Assembly (NCBI GenBank): GCA_037102815.1
Contig: BTPP01000003.1
Location: 124,001-188,000, forward strand
Direction: 5' to 3'
Length of the DNA stretch: 64,000 nt
From: Neurospora intermedia
Taxonomy: Eukaryota > Ascomycota > Sordariomycetes > Sordariales > Sordariaceae
Shown here: piece after piece, positions 23,313-39,363 of the stretch
How the letters are laid out: each line of letters starts with the position of its first letter
How positions within the stretch are numbered: position 1 is the stretch's first letter
Translations under genes and position numbers: made by a program
The notes under the pieces: generated by a model
Seen by the model: the letters and a program-made list of their open reading frames with translations, nothing else
Told to the model about the DNA's origin: nothing
Database searches by the model: none

Positions 23313-25746
23313 CGTACGGACGGTACTATATGTCGGACTGGAATATAATTACGGCAGCTGAGACGGGAGGATGTTGGGCTAACGGGGAGAATAGAGTCAC
23401 TGAAAAGAAAGGACGAAGGTGTTGGACATTGATTAACTTTTAGAGACGATAATGCTGGTTCATTTTTTGAAGAGTTGTTGTTGTAGTGAAGAGGTAAATT
23501 ATGTACACGACAAGTAATAAAAGGATCACCGGGCTGGAGATACAGCATCGAACACGGCGAAGAGACGGGAGATTGTCAAGAGAAAAGAAGGAAAGAAAGG
23601 TGAGTAAAACCACGAAATGGGATAAACATGACGGCCCCGGAAACGACGAGTCGACAGATGGCTGATGGGATGGCTCTGGTCGCACGCTGGGATGGTTGCA
23701 CCTGCAGTTTGTGGTTGGGGGCTGGCCCGGCCGGCCTGTTTGGCGCCAATGTTCGCTAGAAACGCCAGCGCCAGAAGGAGCTAGCGGCGGTAACGGCATG
23801 GTGGCAATTAGCCGGACGGCGGGCATGAGGATCCCAACTGAGCTGGCCTCAATTTCCACTTTAGCGATTGTCTGGAGGCCACTCAGTGCCGGCTCAGAGC
23901 GCCAGAGCCAAAAAGATTGGCATTTGGTTGACACCCGTGAGTGGGGTGAGAGGCTTCGAGTTGCGTTCTGAAACCCTTTGATCGCCGCCAGTCTTCAAGC
24001 TCCTCTATCCCGTCTCGTTTAGGGCTGTAGATGGCGGGGGCCGTGGAACAACCCGGCGTCTCTAAATTAGGCAACTCTATAGTGTACATAGGCAGAGGTA
24101 GCGTAGCTGGTAGTAGGTAGTAGGTAGTAGGTACTGTAGTGCTTGGAGACACAAAGAACTTGAGAGGCTCGAGCCTGGAGGCTCTGATGACTTGAAATGA
24201 TCCGAGCATAGTCAAGAGTATCGATCAGGAACAAGACACTTGAAAAATAGGATCTCTGACCTTGCATGACCGGGTGGTATCTGCGGCTTTTTGGAGGCCC
24301 CGGGGCGGAGCGAGCCAGCCGCGAACAGGTGGACTGTGGAGGTTGGCTTCGTAAGCCGCCAACAGATCGGCCTGCCTACTGCGTACTGCGCGCTCCATCA
24401 ACATCCGTCACACTTCATCAGCCATGGCAACATCCCTCCGGACCATCAGTTAGTTGAATGGTATTGCAGTTTAAAGGAATATTGCGCAATTTGTATTCTT
24501 CAGCCGAGCACAGAAGTCATGCGTGTGAAACTTGTACTCGGTAGTCCAAGTGCCAGAGATCGATTTGTATTCCAAAGTTTTCCAAGTCCAGTTTCAGTTC
24601 GACACGTTTGATGTCTCCAAACAGCGATACACCAAATCAAGCCATGTTTCCTTGAGTCCTCACCGCCAGAGGATTTCGACTTGAGGCGGCTATGCTGTGC
24701 TCGTTGGGGCTCTTTGATGCCAAGTAGGTAGTGTAGGTTACCATGGTGGCGTAAAAGGTCAGAACCAGATCTTGGTAAAGGCTTTGGTCCCCTTTAGGCC
24801 GTGTATGAGATCCTCCAGTTACGTTCTCGGTTTGGTACCTTTTTTTACTTTATTTATCCATTGGTGGTCCAAGGACTTTGACCCCTTGGCTTTTGTCCCA
24901 ACCAAACTTGGGTCCTCATAGCTCCTCAATACGTCTTTCATTGACAAGGTGGACAGTCTGTAGAGAGTTGTTAATCTCTAGTGGTGACTTGGATTACTTA
25001 CCCGTCGCCTCCAAACTCCGGGTCACAGCCCAAACGGCAGTAGGGTACGAGCGTCCAATAACGACCATGGTCCGCTTAAATAGCATGCGTTTGTGTAACG
25101 GCGTGCAAGTGCACATGTGAGAGGCGTAGATCTGAGAAAACTCGGCCATTCAGATCTGTATCTCTGACTGGGACGAAACAAGAGAGGTTCATGTGTAAGT
25201 GTGGCATCTGCATGTCCAAGCCTGTCGTTGGCGAGATACCGAGACATGTCTGTCAGCAATTGCTTTACCGCAAAAGGGGCAAAGGGACAAGAAACAGTGA
25301 GTGAATTTCGAAAAAAAAATCACCAGCCAGCAGGTAGGTAATGTATGGGCACTTTCCGTCGGTGAGATTCCCTCAAGGAACTTCCGGGAGCCATGCGTCG
25401 CAGCAACAAAAAGGAGCAGGTGGGTATCTGGAAGTTCAGAATGCTGCTGCCTGCTTCGTTTATCCCCATCGGTGATGGAGTTGCTGACGGTATGTCTTAG
25501 TTCCGGGGTACGGGAAGAGCCGGCCTTTTGTTAGTTGTTGGACAATTTCCAAACAGCCATCAACATTTGTTTTGATCGGCACATTGGCATTCCGAGTTAA
25601 AGGTCGATCGAGCCTATTTGACGGTGACGTGCAAACTAAAGAAGGATGTCTCGGGGAAACTTCACTCCAAGTCTTGGCATATATCAAACGAATAAACGAC
25701 AAACTTATACACAACATACACTAGTACACTTCATTACCTACAGGGG
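23313..25746. other. intergenic
   Basis: About 2.4 kb between the F-box gene and the TIR element. A short GTA-rich microsatellite lies near 24108-24135. Open frames of up to 160 codons show no domain or splice logic. No RNA gene recognised. Confidence 0.5.
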
Positions 25747-25748
25747 TA

Positions 25749-25942
25749 CAGTGGCTTCTAATAGGAACTGTAAAAAAACGATTCAACACAGGCACTGCCG
25801 GCTGCAGCCACCTGAAATAAGGGCTCCACACACACACTTGGCGAAATCTGCTGAGCAAATAAAAGCTGTAATTGCATATACACTTTGAAAGCTCTAGAAA
25901 TGTACCAAACTACCTTGGAAGTGACCAAGCTGAAGGGGAAAA

Positions 25943-25974
<32 letters not shown>

Positions 25975-26485
25975 GAAGAGAGACAGCAGAAAGAAAATGC
26001 ATCGTCCTTAACCTTAACCCTCATCTTTAATACCCTGAAGTTAGATTGTAATAATAATAATATTTGCGATGCAATAGCAATTGTGACAGTGATAGTAATT
26101 GTGGTTGTTGTTGTTAATCGTAATTCTCGATAGTCTTAGTCGCTCAGCCACCTCCGATGGCCTATGCGTCTCTTCGGACCTACAGGGCCAAATGGTTGTG
26201 ACATCCGGCCCACCACCCTCACCCACCCACCAATCCGGACATTATACTATTTGGCCCTGTGGGTCCAAAACGACTGCGCTACGGGGTGGCGGGGAAGTGG
26301 ATAGGGGCTGACTAAGGTTGAACGTCTGTTATGAGAGACTAATTCTCGAGGTCGGTACTTAAGGGCAAAACCTTCGATTGGTGTAGCTCTGACTCGCTTG
26401 TATAGAGTTAGGCACTTAGTGGAGGCTGAGTGGGACCTTGGCACCTGTCAGGTTGATTTTTTACAGTTCCTATTACAAGCCACTG
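25749..26485. mobile_element. non-autonomous TIR element (Tc1/mariner-like MITE), 737 bp
   Basis: The two ends are inverted copies of one sequence starting CAGTGGCTT; about 28 bases match with one difference. Beyond that, weaker similarity extends to about 45 bases. A TA lies directly outside each end (25747-25748 and 26486-26487), the target duplication of Tc1/mariner elements, and the tip begins CAGT as in that superfamily. Inside are an A tract followed by an AG microsatellite (about 25939-25975), AAT repeats, and a 77-bp hairpin. There is no transposase, so it would need one in trans. It sits about 170 bases upstream of the apn1 start codon. Confidence 0.85.
26183..26259. repeat. 77-bp hairpin inside the TIR element
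   Basis: An inverted repeat with arms starting CAGGGCCAAAT; the arms pair over roughly 28-30 bases with mismatches around a loop of about 26 bases rich in ACC. Weaker inverted similarity continues outward to about 26138 and 26315. It may be a nested miniature element or the element's own internal foldback. Confidence 0.7.
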
Positions 26486-26658
26486 TAAGGGGTCTTAATT
26501 AGTACCTCCATCAATGAAAGCAAACTTGCACGTGCAGTCGCGGGTTTGCGCGTCATAACCTTTACAATCACCATACGCGGCAAACACGTGCTCCACATCA
26601 TTGTGACACCCACTTTACCTTACCTTACCTCATCCCTTCTTTTCTGTTCTGCTCTCGC

Positions 26659-28325
26659 ATGAATCGCAGCTCCATCCGACTCTTCAGCCTTCTAATTACT
26701 TCTGGAGTCTCGCGATCATACCGGCCAGTCTCAACAATGTGTCCCAGTCGCCCAACCCGCAGCGCAAAGTCGCGGGCGGCAACCAAAATATCTTCCGCCA
26801 CCATTGAGGAATCCAAGGTCGAGGAGACTGACGCTGACGTCAAGAAGGGTACCCGAGCCAAGGGTGGTGTCAAGAAGACGGAGGTTGTCGAGGAGAAGGT
26901 TGTTGTCAAAAAAGTCGCTGCGAGGAAGCGCAAAGGAAAAGCTCAGGAGGAAGAAAACGATGACAATGCTGAAGACATTGAGAACAAGGACTCCGTCCAG
27001 GAAGAAGCGAAAAAGCCGACTCCCAAGAAGCGCAAGACCAAGGCTTCTGAAGAGGATGCCACTCCCTTGGCAACCAGGACACCAGTTGAGTCAATGAAGA
27101 GGAAGCTTTACATTGGAGCCCACGTTAGCAGTGCTGGAGGTAGGTCATCTCACCACCCACCCATCGTTTTATTTTGTTTACTTCCCTCCCCTCTCCTAAC
27201 CCTCCTTAAACTACCCCACTTTACTGACCACTACTCCCACCCCCTCCAACTACAGGCGTCCAAAATTCCATCACCAACGCCCTGCACATCGGCGCCAACG
27301 CCTTCGCCGTCTTCCTCAAATCCCAACGTAAATGGGTATCACCACCCCTCGACCGCTCCGCCGCCGCCGATTTCACCCGCCTTGCCTCTCTCCATGGCTA
27401 CTCTCCCTCCTTACACGTCCTCCCGCACGGCTCCTACCTCGTCAACCTCGCCCAGGTCGACAAAGCCAAAGCTGACCAAGCCTACGGCAACTTTGTCGAC
27501 GACCTGCAACGCTGCGCCACATTGGGAATCAAGCTGTACAACTTCCACCCCGGTTCGACGGGCGGGGAACCCATCGAAGAAGCGTGCGCGCGTATCTCAA
27601 GCCAGTTGAACCGGGCGCATAAGGAGAAAGGGACGGGAGAGGTGGTGACAGTCATTGAGAACATGTGCGGCTCCGGCAACGTGATCGGCTCCCGGTTTGA
27701 GGATCTGAAGATGATCATTGATGGAGTGGAGGATAAGAGCCGCGTGGGCGTGTGTATTGATACGTGCCATGCCTTTGCGGCGGGACACGACTTGCGCACG
27801 CCAGAGGCTTTCGAAAAAACCATGAAGCGATTTGACGAGATTGTCGGTTTGAAATATCTCAAGGCATTTCATTTGAACGATAGCAAAGCCCCCTTTGGCT
27901 CGTGCAGAGACCTACACGCCAATATCGGCACGGGGTTCCTGGGGCTAAGAGCGTTTCATAACCTGATGAACTACGAGGCGGTGCAGGGGTTGCCGATGGT
28001 GCTGGAGACGCCGATAGAGGAGAAGGGGGCGGATGGGAAGATGGTGGAGAATAAGCAGATCTGGGCGGATGAGATCAAGTTGTTGGAGAGCTTGGTGGGG
28101 ATGGATGCGGAGAGCGAGAAGTTTAAAAAGATGGAGAAGGAGTTGCAAAGAAGGGGGGCGAGCGAGAGGGCCAAGATCCAAGAGCAGGTGGATAAGAAGG
28201 CTGAGAAGGATGCGAAGAAGGGGGCTGGGAAGGGAAAGAAGGGGACTGCGGCTGCGGGAGGGTCGATATCGAGTTTCTTCAAGAAAAAGGTAAAGGAGGA
28301 GAGTGAAGGGGAGGATCACGAGTAA
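26659..28325 (+). CDS. apn1: AP endonuclease Apn1 (endonuclease IV family)
   Basis: Two exons, 26659-27139 and 27256-28325, 516 aa. Endonuclease IV is a TIM barrel with three metal ions that cuts the backbone 5' to abasic sites in base excision repair. Family blocks are present: IGAHVSSAGG across the splice, LHVLPHGSYLVN, YNFHPGST, VIENMCGSGNVIG, GVCIDTCHAFAAGHD and FHLNDSKAPFGS. The N-terminal 150 residues are a Lys/Glu-rich extension with PKKRK-like nuclear signals. The first 25 residues are basic, hydrophobic and free of acidic residues, like a mitochondrial presequence, and a second ATG at 26737 would remove them. A C-terminal Lys/Gly linker ends in a PIP-like SISSFFKKK motif. The TIR element lies just upstream. 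Confidence 0.94.
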
Positions 28326-28729
28326 AACTCGATGGATGACCAAAGGCATTCAAGCATAGACGGAGTGACTGAATTAATTTGTCGTGATCTATTGTATACC
28401 GACAATGAACAGACACTATGTAGCTACGGAGTTGGGGGTATGGTGCTTTGAAACTTGTATATATAGCATTGCATAGACAGACGCCACCATAAAAGGGGGA
28501 ATGGAAAAGGAATTGTACGTCCATCCTAGTAACGAAACAAAAATCCCGCCATTATGTTCAGCAATGTCCTTTGCTCCTAATAGAACCTTGATACCTTCCT
28601 TGCCTGTCAACTCCTCGTATGTCCTAACCAGTCAACCCGGCACGATGTATAGCAAAGTAAAGCAATCCGCGATCTGCGAAAATCAAACCCACGATCATCA
28701 CTTACCCTCCCTCCCGCTAACGCAACTCT
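28326..28729. other. convergent 3' intergenic region
   Basis: About 400 bases between convergent apn1 and the BUB1-type kinase. Nothing recognisable beyond flanking UTR-like sequence. Confidence 0.5.
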
Positions 28730-31700
28730 TCACCTCCTCCCCCTAGACCAAGCCTCAACCTTTCCCATCCACCCCCGCAAACCCACCCCTCTCTCACAAT
28801 TCGCCTCCAACCAGCCCTCCATCCTCTCCCGAACCGTCCTCAGCCCCTTTACGACAGGCATATTCCCCCCTTCCTCCTCATCCACATAGCTCCCGGGGTT
28901 CAGCAACAAATCAAAACAATGGCCCCAAATATCCGTCTGCCAATACCGCTTTAGGTTCTCCCTGATCTTATACCTCTTCTCATCATTCCCACCTAGGCCA
29001 CCGAACGACCTGGAGTGGGCAGTTCCGCAAGGCACCGTATCAATGTATTTCCCAAACAACAACGCGTGTACAACCCCGGCCAGACCATGGTAATCAATCT
29101 GCCACGTCCACGGCCGCCCCTCCCTCATCTCCGCACAGTCCTGCGCGGTGGGCTTCCAGTCCGCCACGAACTGGACTTCTTCTCTGAACTGCCTAAAGTC
29201 GATACCCCTCCCGAAATCAATGAGTGTCAATCCGCGCGCAGCCCATCCGCCGGATCCGTCGGCGTGGTACTGATTAGTCGGCAAGATATCGGTCGTCGTA
29301 GGAAGGCGAAGGAGACAATTGTCGACTTTGACGTCGCCGTGCATGATGCCCACCGAGTGCAAGGCCTCGATGGCCCGGAAGAGTTCGACAGTGAAGAACA
29401 TGGCTAGCTGCTCGTCCATTACGCCCGAAGACTCTGAGCGGAAGAGGTTAATCACGTCGAGCAGAGTGCCGTGCTGGAAAAAGGGGAGGAAGAGGAAGCC
29501 TTCGTCTTGGTAGAGGTGTAGCTCGAGGGCCGGGCTGAGGGAAGCGAGGGCGCGGTGGTGTAAAGAAGTGTTGGCGGCGAGGAGGCGGGTATGTGCAAGG
29601 CGCATCATGTAGAATTCCCAAGCCGTCGGGGGTTGTTCCATCTTGAGGGCTTCGCGGGGGTGACGAATTAGGTGGGCTGGAAGGTTGTTGTTCTCGTTCT
29701 TTTGTTGCCCATAACCATAACCAGTTTGGGAGGCAGTCTTGGTAGGCTTGGAATTCTCGACCAGGTAGACAGGAGCATAGGCACCGGCGCCGAGTTCCTT
29801 CTTGATGGTGTACTTGGTGCTGGGATTGCCGGGGAGCTGCAACATAATAGGATGCGGCTCGTTTAGGGAATCGCGCTTGTCGGCAGAGGTGCTCTTCCTC
29901 CCGCGCTTACTAGCCGCGGACTGGGCTTGAGCAAACTTGCGGATTTCGGCGCCCTTGCGGAACTTCTCGTGGCGGTGGTCGTAGAAGCCCTCGTACGAGG
30001 TGAGGGGAGGATAAACGTTGGCGAGGATCTTCTTGCGGACGAGCTCGTCGACGGGGTTGCACTGAAGTTCTTTGATGATAGGCCCTGCAAGTCTGGGCGC
30101 GAGAGGAGAAACAGCTCTGTGTGCCAAAGGTGATGTGGTAACTGACTTCACGGCGAGAGGGGATCTGGCCGCAGGCTGATTCTGGCCCAACTGGCTATGA
30201 AAGACTGGAATTGGCGAGAACTTCTTTTGCTGCTCCTCTTCTTCCTCGTCTTCCTCAGGGATCTCACGCAGCGGACTGCTCTCCGGCTCGAGCATATCTT
30301 CATCTTCATTTTCAGAATATTGACCGTCCTCCTCCTCACCATCCACGGACATGTCATCCCTCATGTCGTGATGCAGGCCCGGTGCCTTAGACGGGGTCTT
30401 GGTGAGAATAGGGTGATGCATGTTTGGGTGGTGATACGTGACGTCGAGCGACGAGAACTCCGTTCTTTCGGTGATAGGCGTCATGAAGGGCAGGCGGTTA
30501 TTAGCCACTTCTACCGGATCTCGATACGGCCTTCTTGTCGGGACGTAGTCTGCGGGAGGGACTGGTACGAATATATTCCTCGTGGTAGGAGGAACTTCTT
30601 CGGGTGCGGGTGGGGGTTTTTGAGTCAAGGGACGTCCACCCTGCGTTGGGTTTTCGTCCGGAACCTTGTTGTGATTAAACTGTGAATGGGAGGTTTCAAG
30701 TTGGCCGTTAAGTTCTTCGTCCAAAACATCCGTCATTTCATGGTCTTCGTCTCCACCACCTTGGTAATCAGGAATGTGTTTTCGCGCTGTGAAGTCGGAC
30801 CACTCGCTCTTGACGTCGTCATCCTCGTCTGCAACATCCGTTTCCTCGATTGCCTCTACAACTGTAGTCTCATCTCCTGCCTCACTGGTGGCAAGGTTCT
30901 TGGAGGTGTCGTCCACACCGCAAGTATAGTCATCCGAATCATAGCGATTCTCGTCGTCGCTTAAACTGGGGTTTGCTGTAGGTTTAAGCGGAGCGTTGAA
31001 GATGTCGTAGATATCATCTGTTGCTGCTTTCGTGTGCAGCGTCATGGTTGGTTCTGATGACGAGCCCCTCTTCTTCATCTTTGGCCCAGAAGGAGAGTCC
31101 AGCTTGGCTTTGACTATGGTTGTCCGTTAGCAAGTTTTACGTCTCATCGGCGTGGGACGTAAGTGCATACTGATCTGTGTCTCGTTCACCTCAATCACCT
31201 TTTTCTTCTTGGCGCTCCTGCCAGCCTTGTGTTCAGGGTAGATGGGCTTCCCGTTTTCGTCCAGTTTCAAAACATCATGGTAAGCCACAATTTTCGTCGA
31301 CGCCATCTCCAGCGTCAGGTCTTCCATATTTTCGTCCCTCTTTGGAGTCAACATCGCATCTAGTGGTCGTTTCTTTCTCTCGTCCTCCCAGACCACATCC
31401 AGCCAACCTCTTCGAGCAGCCCATATCTCTTCGAAACTCAACTCGGTACCGGGCTCGTCAGGCGTAGGGTAGATCACTCTGAGGTCCACAAATACCCTCT
31501 CCCGCTTACCCGTTACCGGGTTCACCGTCACCTGGGACTGAGAATGGTGTATTGGAATATGTGATTGAGAAAGTTGTTGCTTGTTCATCATCATGGGATT
31601 CGTAGTCTTCTTGGTCTGTACAATAACATACAAAAACGAGTGCGCCAGAACGCCGAGCGCACCACCCATCGTAAACAATTAGTCCTATTCTTGATCAACA

Positions 31701-32795
31701 TCGGTTTAGAGGAGAGGAAAAGAGTGAGGGGGGTTTCAAACTTACCGTATCCCTGAATACCTGCATCTTCTGTACAGGTTTCTTTCCGCCAGCTTTGAGT
31801 ACCTCGCCGGCCCACGGCTTCGGTTCCATGGTATTCTCCTTCTTCCGATCGGCCAAGCTCCCAATACTATCCCATCCCTTCGAACCAGCACCTAGAGAGC
31901 CCAGGGCCGGTTGCTGGGCTGCCGCATCTGCATCCGAAAAGATTGCCAGCTTACTCTTCGGCTTCGACGGTCCCGCAGCTGCTCCTCCAACGCCCATATT
32001 CGGTCTCGGCGCTTGCGGATCCCGAGGCAACCTCTCCACGCCTGCCGCCAAGAACGGATCTGACTTAACGCCCAGCGCCTTTCTGACCACCGGCAGGACA
32101 GGGACGCTATCACTCTGATCCTCAGCACCCTCGGGAAGCGCCGCCCGTCGTTGTTCGAACTCGCCAAACTTCCTCACCAGCCTCGATACCGGCCTAGCCT
32201 CCTTCTCAATGCCCATCTTGTAAACCTCCTCGGCCTGCGCCCAGCGCCCTTCACCCTCCAGGTGTGCCGCAAACTCCTCGTAGTACAGCGCCAGCTGTTC
32301 GCCGATCTGGTGTCTCGAGAGGAAGACGAACGCCTCGCGGGGCGCATCGCTGAACATGCGAATGTAGTGCAGCCACATCTTCAAGTAGCGCGCATCGTTA
32401 CGGTACTGGGCGCTGCCGACGAAGGCGCGGGTGGCGCGCTCGAGCAGCAGATGCAGCTGCGACTGCGGTGTGGCTGAGGCGGACGGGTAGGCGTCGAGAG
32501 TCCAGCGGACGTAGCGGTCGTAGATGTCGAGGGGATCATCTTGCTCTTCGGGATTGAAGGCGGCTAGCTCGGCTTCGTATTCGGCGCGGATGGCGTCGTT
32601 GACGGACTTGACTTCGGTAGGGTTCGGGGTCGGTGTTAGTTGTGGTGCGAGTGCTTGCCTCGAACTGCTGGCGCCATGTGAAGGAGAGAAGAGTTCTGCG
32701 AGTTTGCGGGCGGAGCGACCGCTGGGAAGGGCTTGAATGTTCTCCTTGTGAGATTCAATAATATCAAAGTTGACGGAGTCATCTTGGGGTGTCAT
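28730..32795 (-). CDS. bub1: BUB1/MadBub spindle-checkpoint kinase
   Basis: Three exons: 32795-31746, 31615-31171 and 31113-28730, 1292 aa. The introns are 130 and 57 nt; the second has GTATGC, GCTAAC and ATAG. The N-terminus holds a KEN box at 17-19 (SHKENIQ) and the Mad3/BUB1 TPR homology region (about 75-215). A second KEN box (RKKEN) follows. A GLEBS-like segment (LSFEEIWAARRGW) should bind Bub3. The C-terminal kinase (about 930-1290) has ELGAGAYAPVY, ALKMEQPPTAWEF, MHGDVKVDN and LIDFGRGID, so catalytic residues look intact. Role: kinetochore kinase that phosphorylates H2A and builds the mitotic checkpoint complex. Having KEN boxes as well as an active kinase combines features split between Mad3/BubR1 and Bub1 in other species. 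Confidence 0.93.
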
Positions 32796-34043
32796 CTTGT
32801 CTGACGTCTCTGCTGTTACGTGTAAGAAGGCGAAAGTCGCCCGCGCTCGTGAACGTTTCGATCGCTCAATGTCTGGGATGTGATAAAGTCACAAGGCGCG
32901 GGGCCAGCAATTTGTTGTTGTTGTTTTCTTGCGTTGATAAGGTCCCGCGATCGGGAAAGTGTGTCGCTTTTTGGTTGTCGCTAACGTTGACTTTCTTTCA
33001 ATAATTCATTTGGGAGACGCGATGGGGAGGGACGTCTTTGAGTTTGTACAGTATGAAGAAATGACGACCTTGGCGATCTAGACCATGCTGAATTGGGTTG
33101 AAGGGAGAGGGGCGTGTGGATTTTCTTCGCTTGTTGATTCACCCTTGGCCAAACAATCATGCAAAGTCACCATAGCAACCGCGTGGGCAGCTGGCAAGCG
33201 TTGTTGGCAGCGGCTTCTGTCTGGCGCAATGAGTGCCGGTAGGCAGGAACTTCCGACCTGCAGGGGCTGAGACGGCGGGGTTCAGAAGCCACACTGCATG
33301 TCGCATGCCAATGGGGCTGATGAAATGTTCAGCCACATCTCTTCTCACTGCCCCGATTTAACGGTCGCCGCAACATGGGATGGATCATCAAGATGGATCG
33401 ATGATCAAGCGCACGCCATTATAGGAAACCCTTGTCCAGGATTCGGCTACTCCCTCAAAGTGCCCGGGAAACACGGGCGAGCGGGGCTTATTTGTGGTGT
33501 TGTTGCCGTTGTTGATTTTAACCTGTTGGACAGGCGGAGCTCTTCACACAATAACCGAATGTCGGCTAGACATATCACTAGACTACGAAAAGTCGCAACA
33601 TTTAACATGCTCCTCTGCATGCCTAATCCAGCCTATCAGAATGCAAACGACTTGGAGAGATCCTGACCTCCTTCGGAAAACAGCGTTCATAAGTCTCTTG
33701 CGGACCTGACAATAAGGCACTACTGTAACAGGGGTGCCGTGTTGGTACCGGGTAGCCCGGAGCGGGCCGGGAATGGGAACGGGGAATCGCGGGGAAAGGG
33801 GAGAAACATATGGCCAACGCTACCGATCCATGTCACAAACTTGCACGTGGTTCCTGCCAACGCATATGGGGTAAAAGAAACTTGGTATTGATCATTAAAA
33901 CTCTATGTCATTCCGCCATTTTCATTAGCCATACCCGTGTCCTTTGGTCATCCGAGGTAACACATGTCGGTCAACCGGTCACCCCTAGAAACCTTCCCAG
34001 GTCCCGATTCCATCCGAACGGGTCTCCATCAGCATGAAACCAC
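32796..34043. other. intergenic
   Basis: About 1.25 kb between the kinase start and the enolase stop, both on the minus strand. It holds the kinase promoter and the enolase 3' flank. Open frames are short and unconvincing. Confidence 0.5.

Positions 34044-39363
<5,320 letters not shown>

Noticed and set aside
23440-23934. 164-codon minus-strand frame upstream of the F-box gene
   Set aside because: Low-quality composition, no domain, and it lies in the probable promoter/leader.
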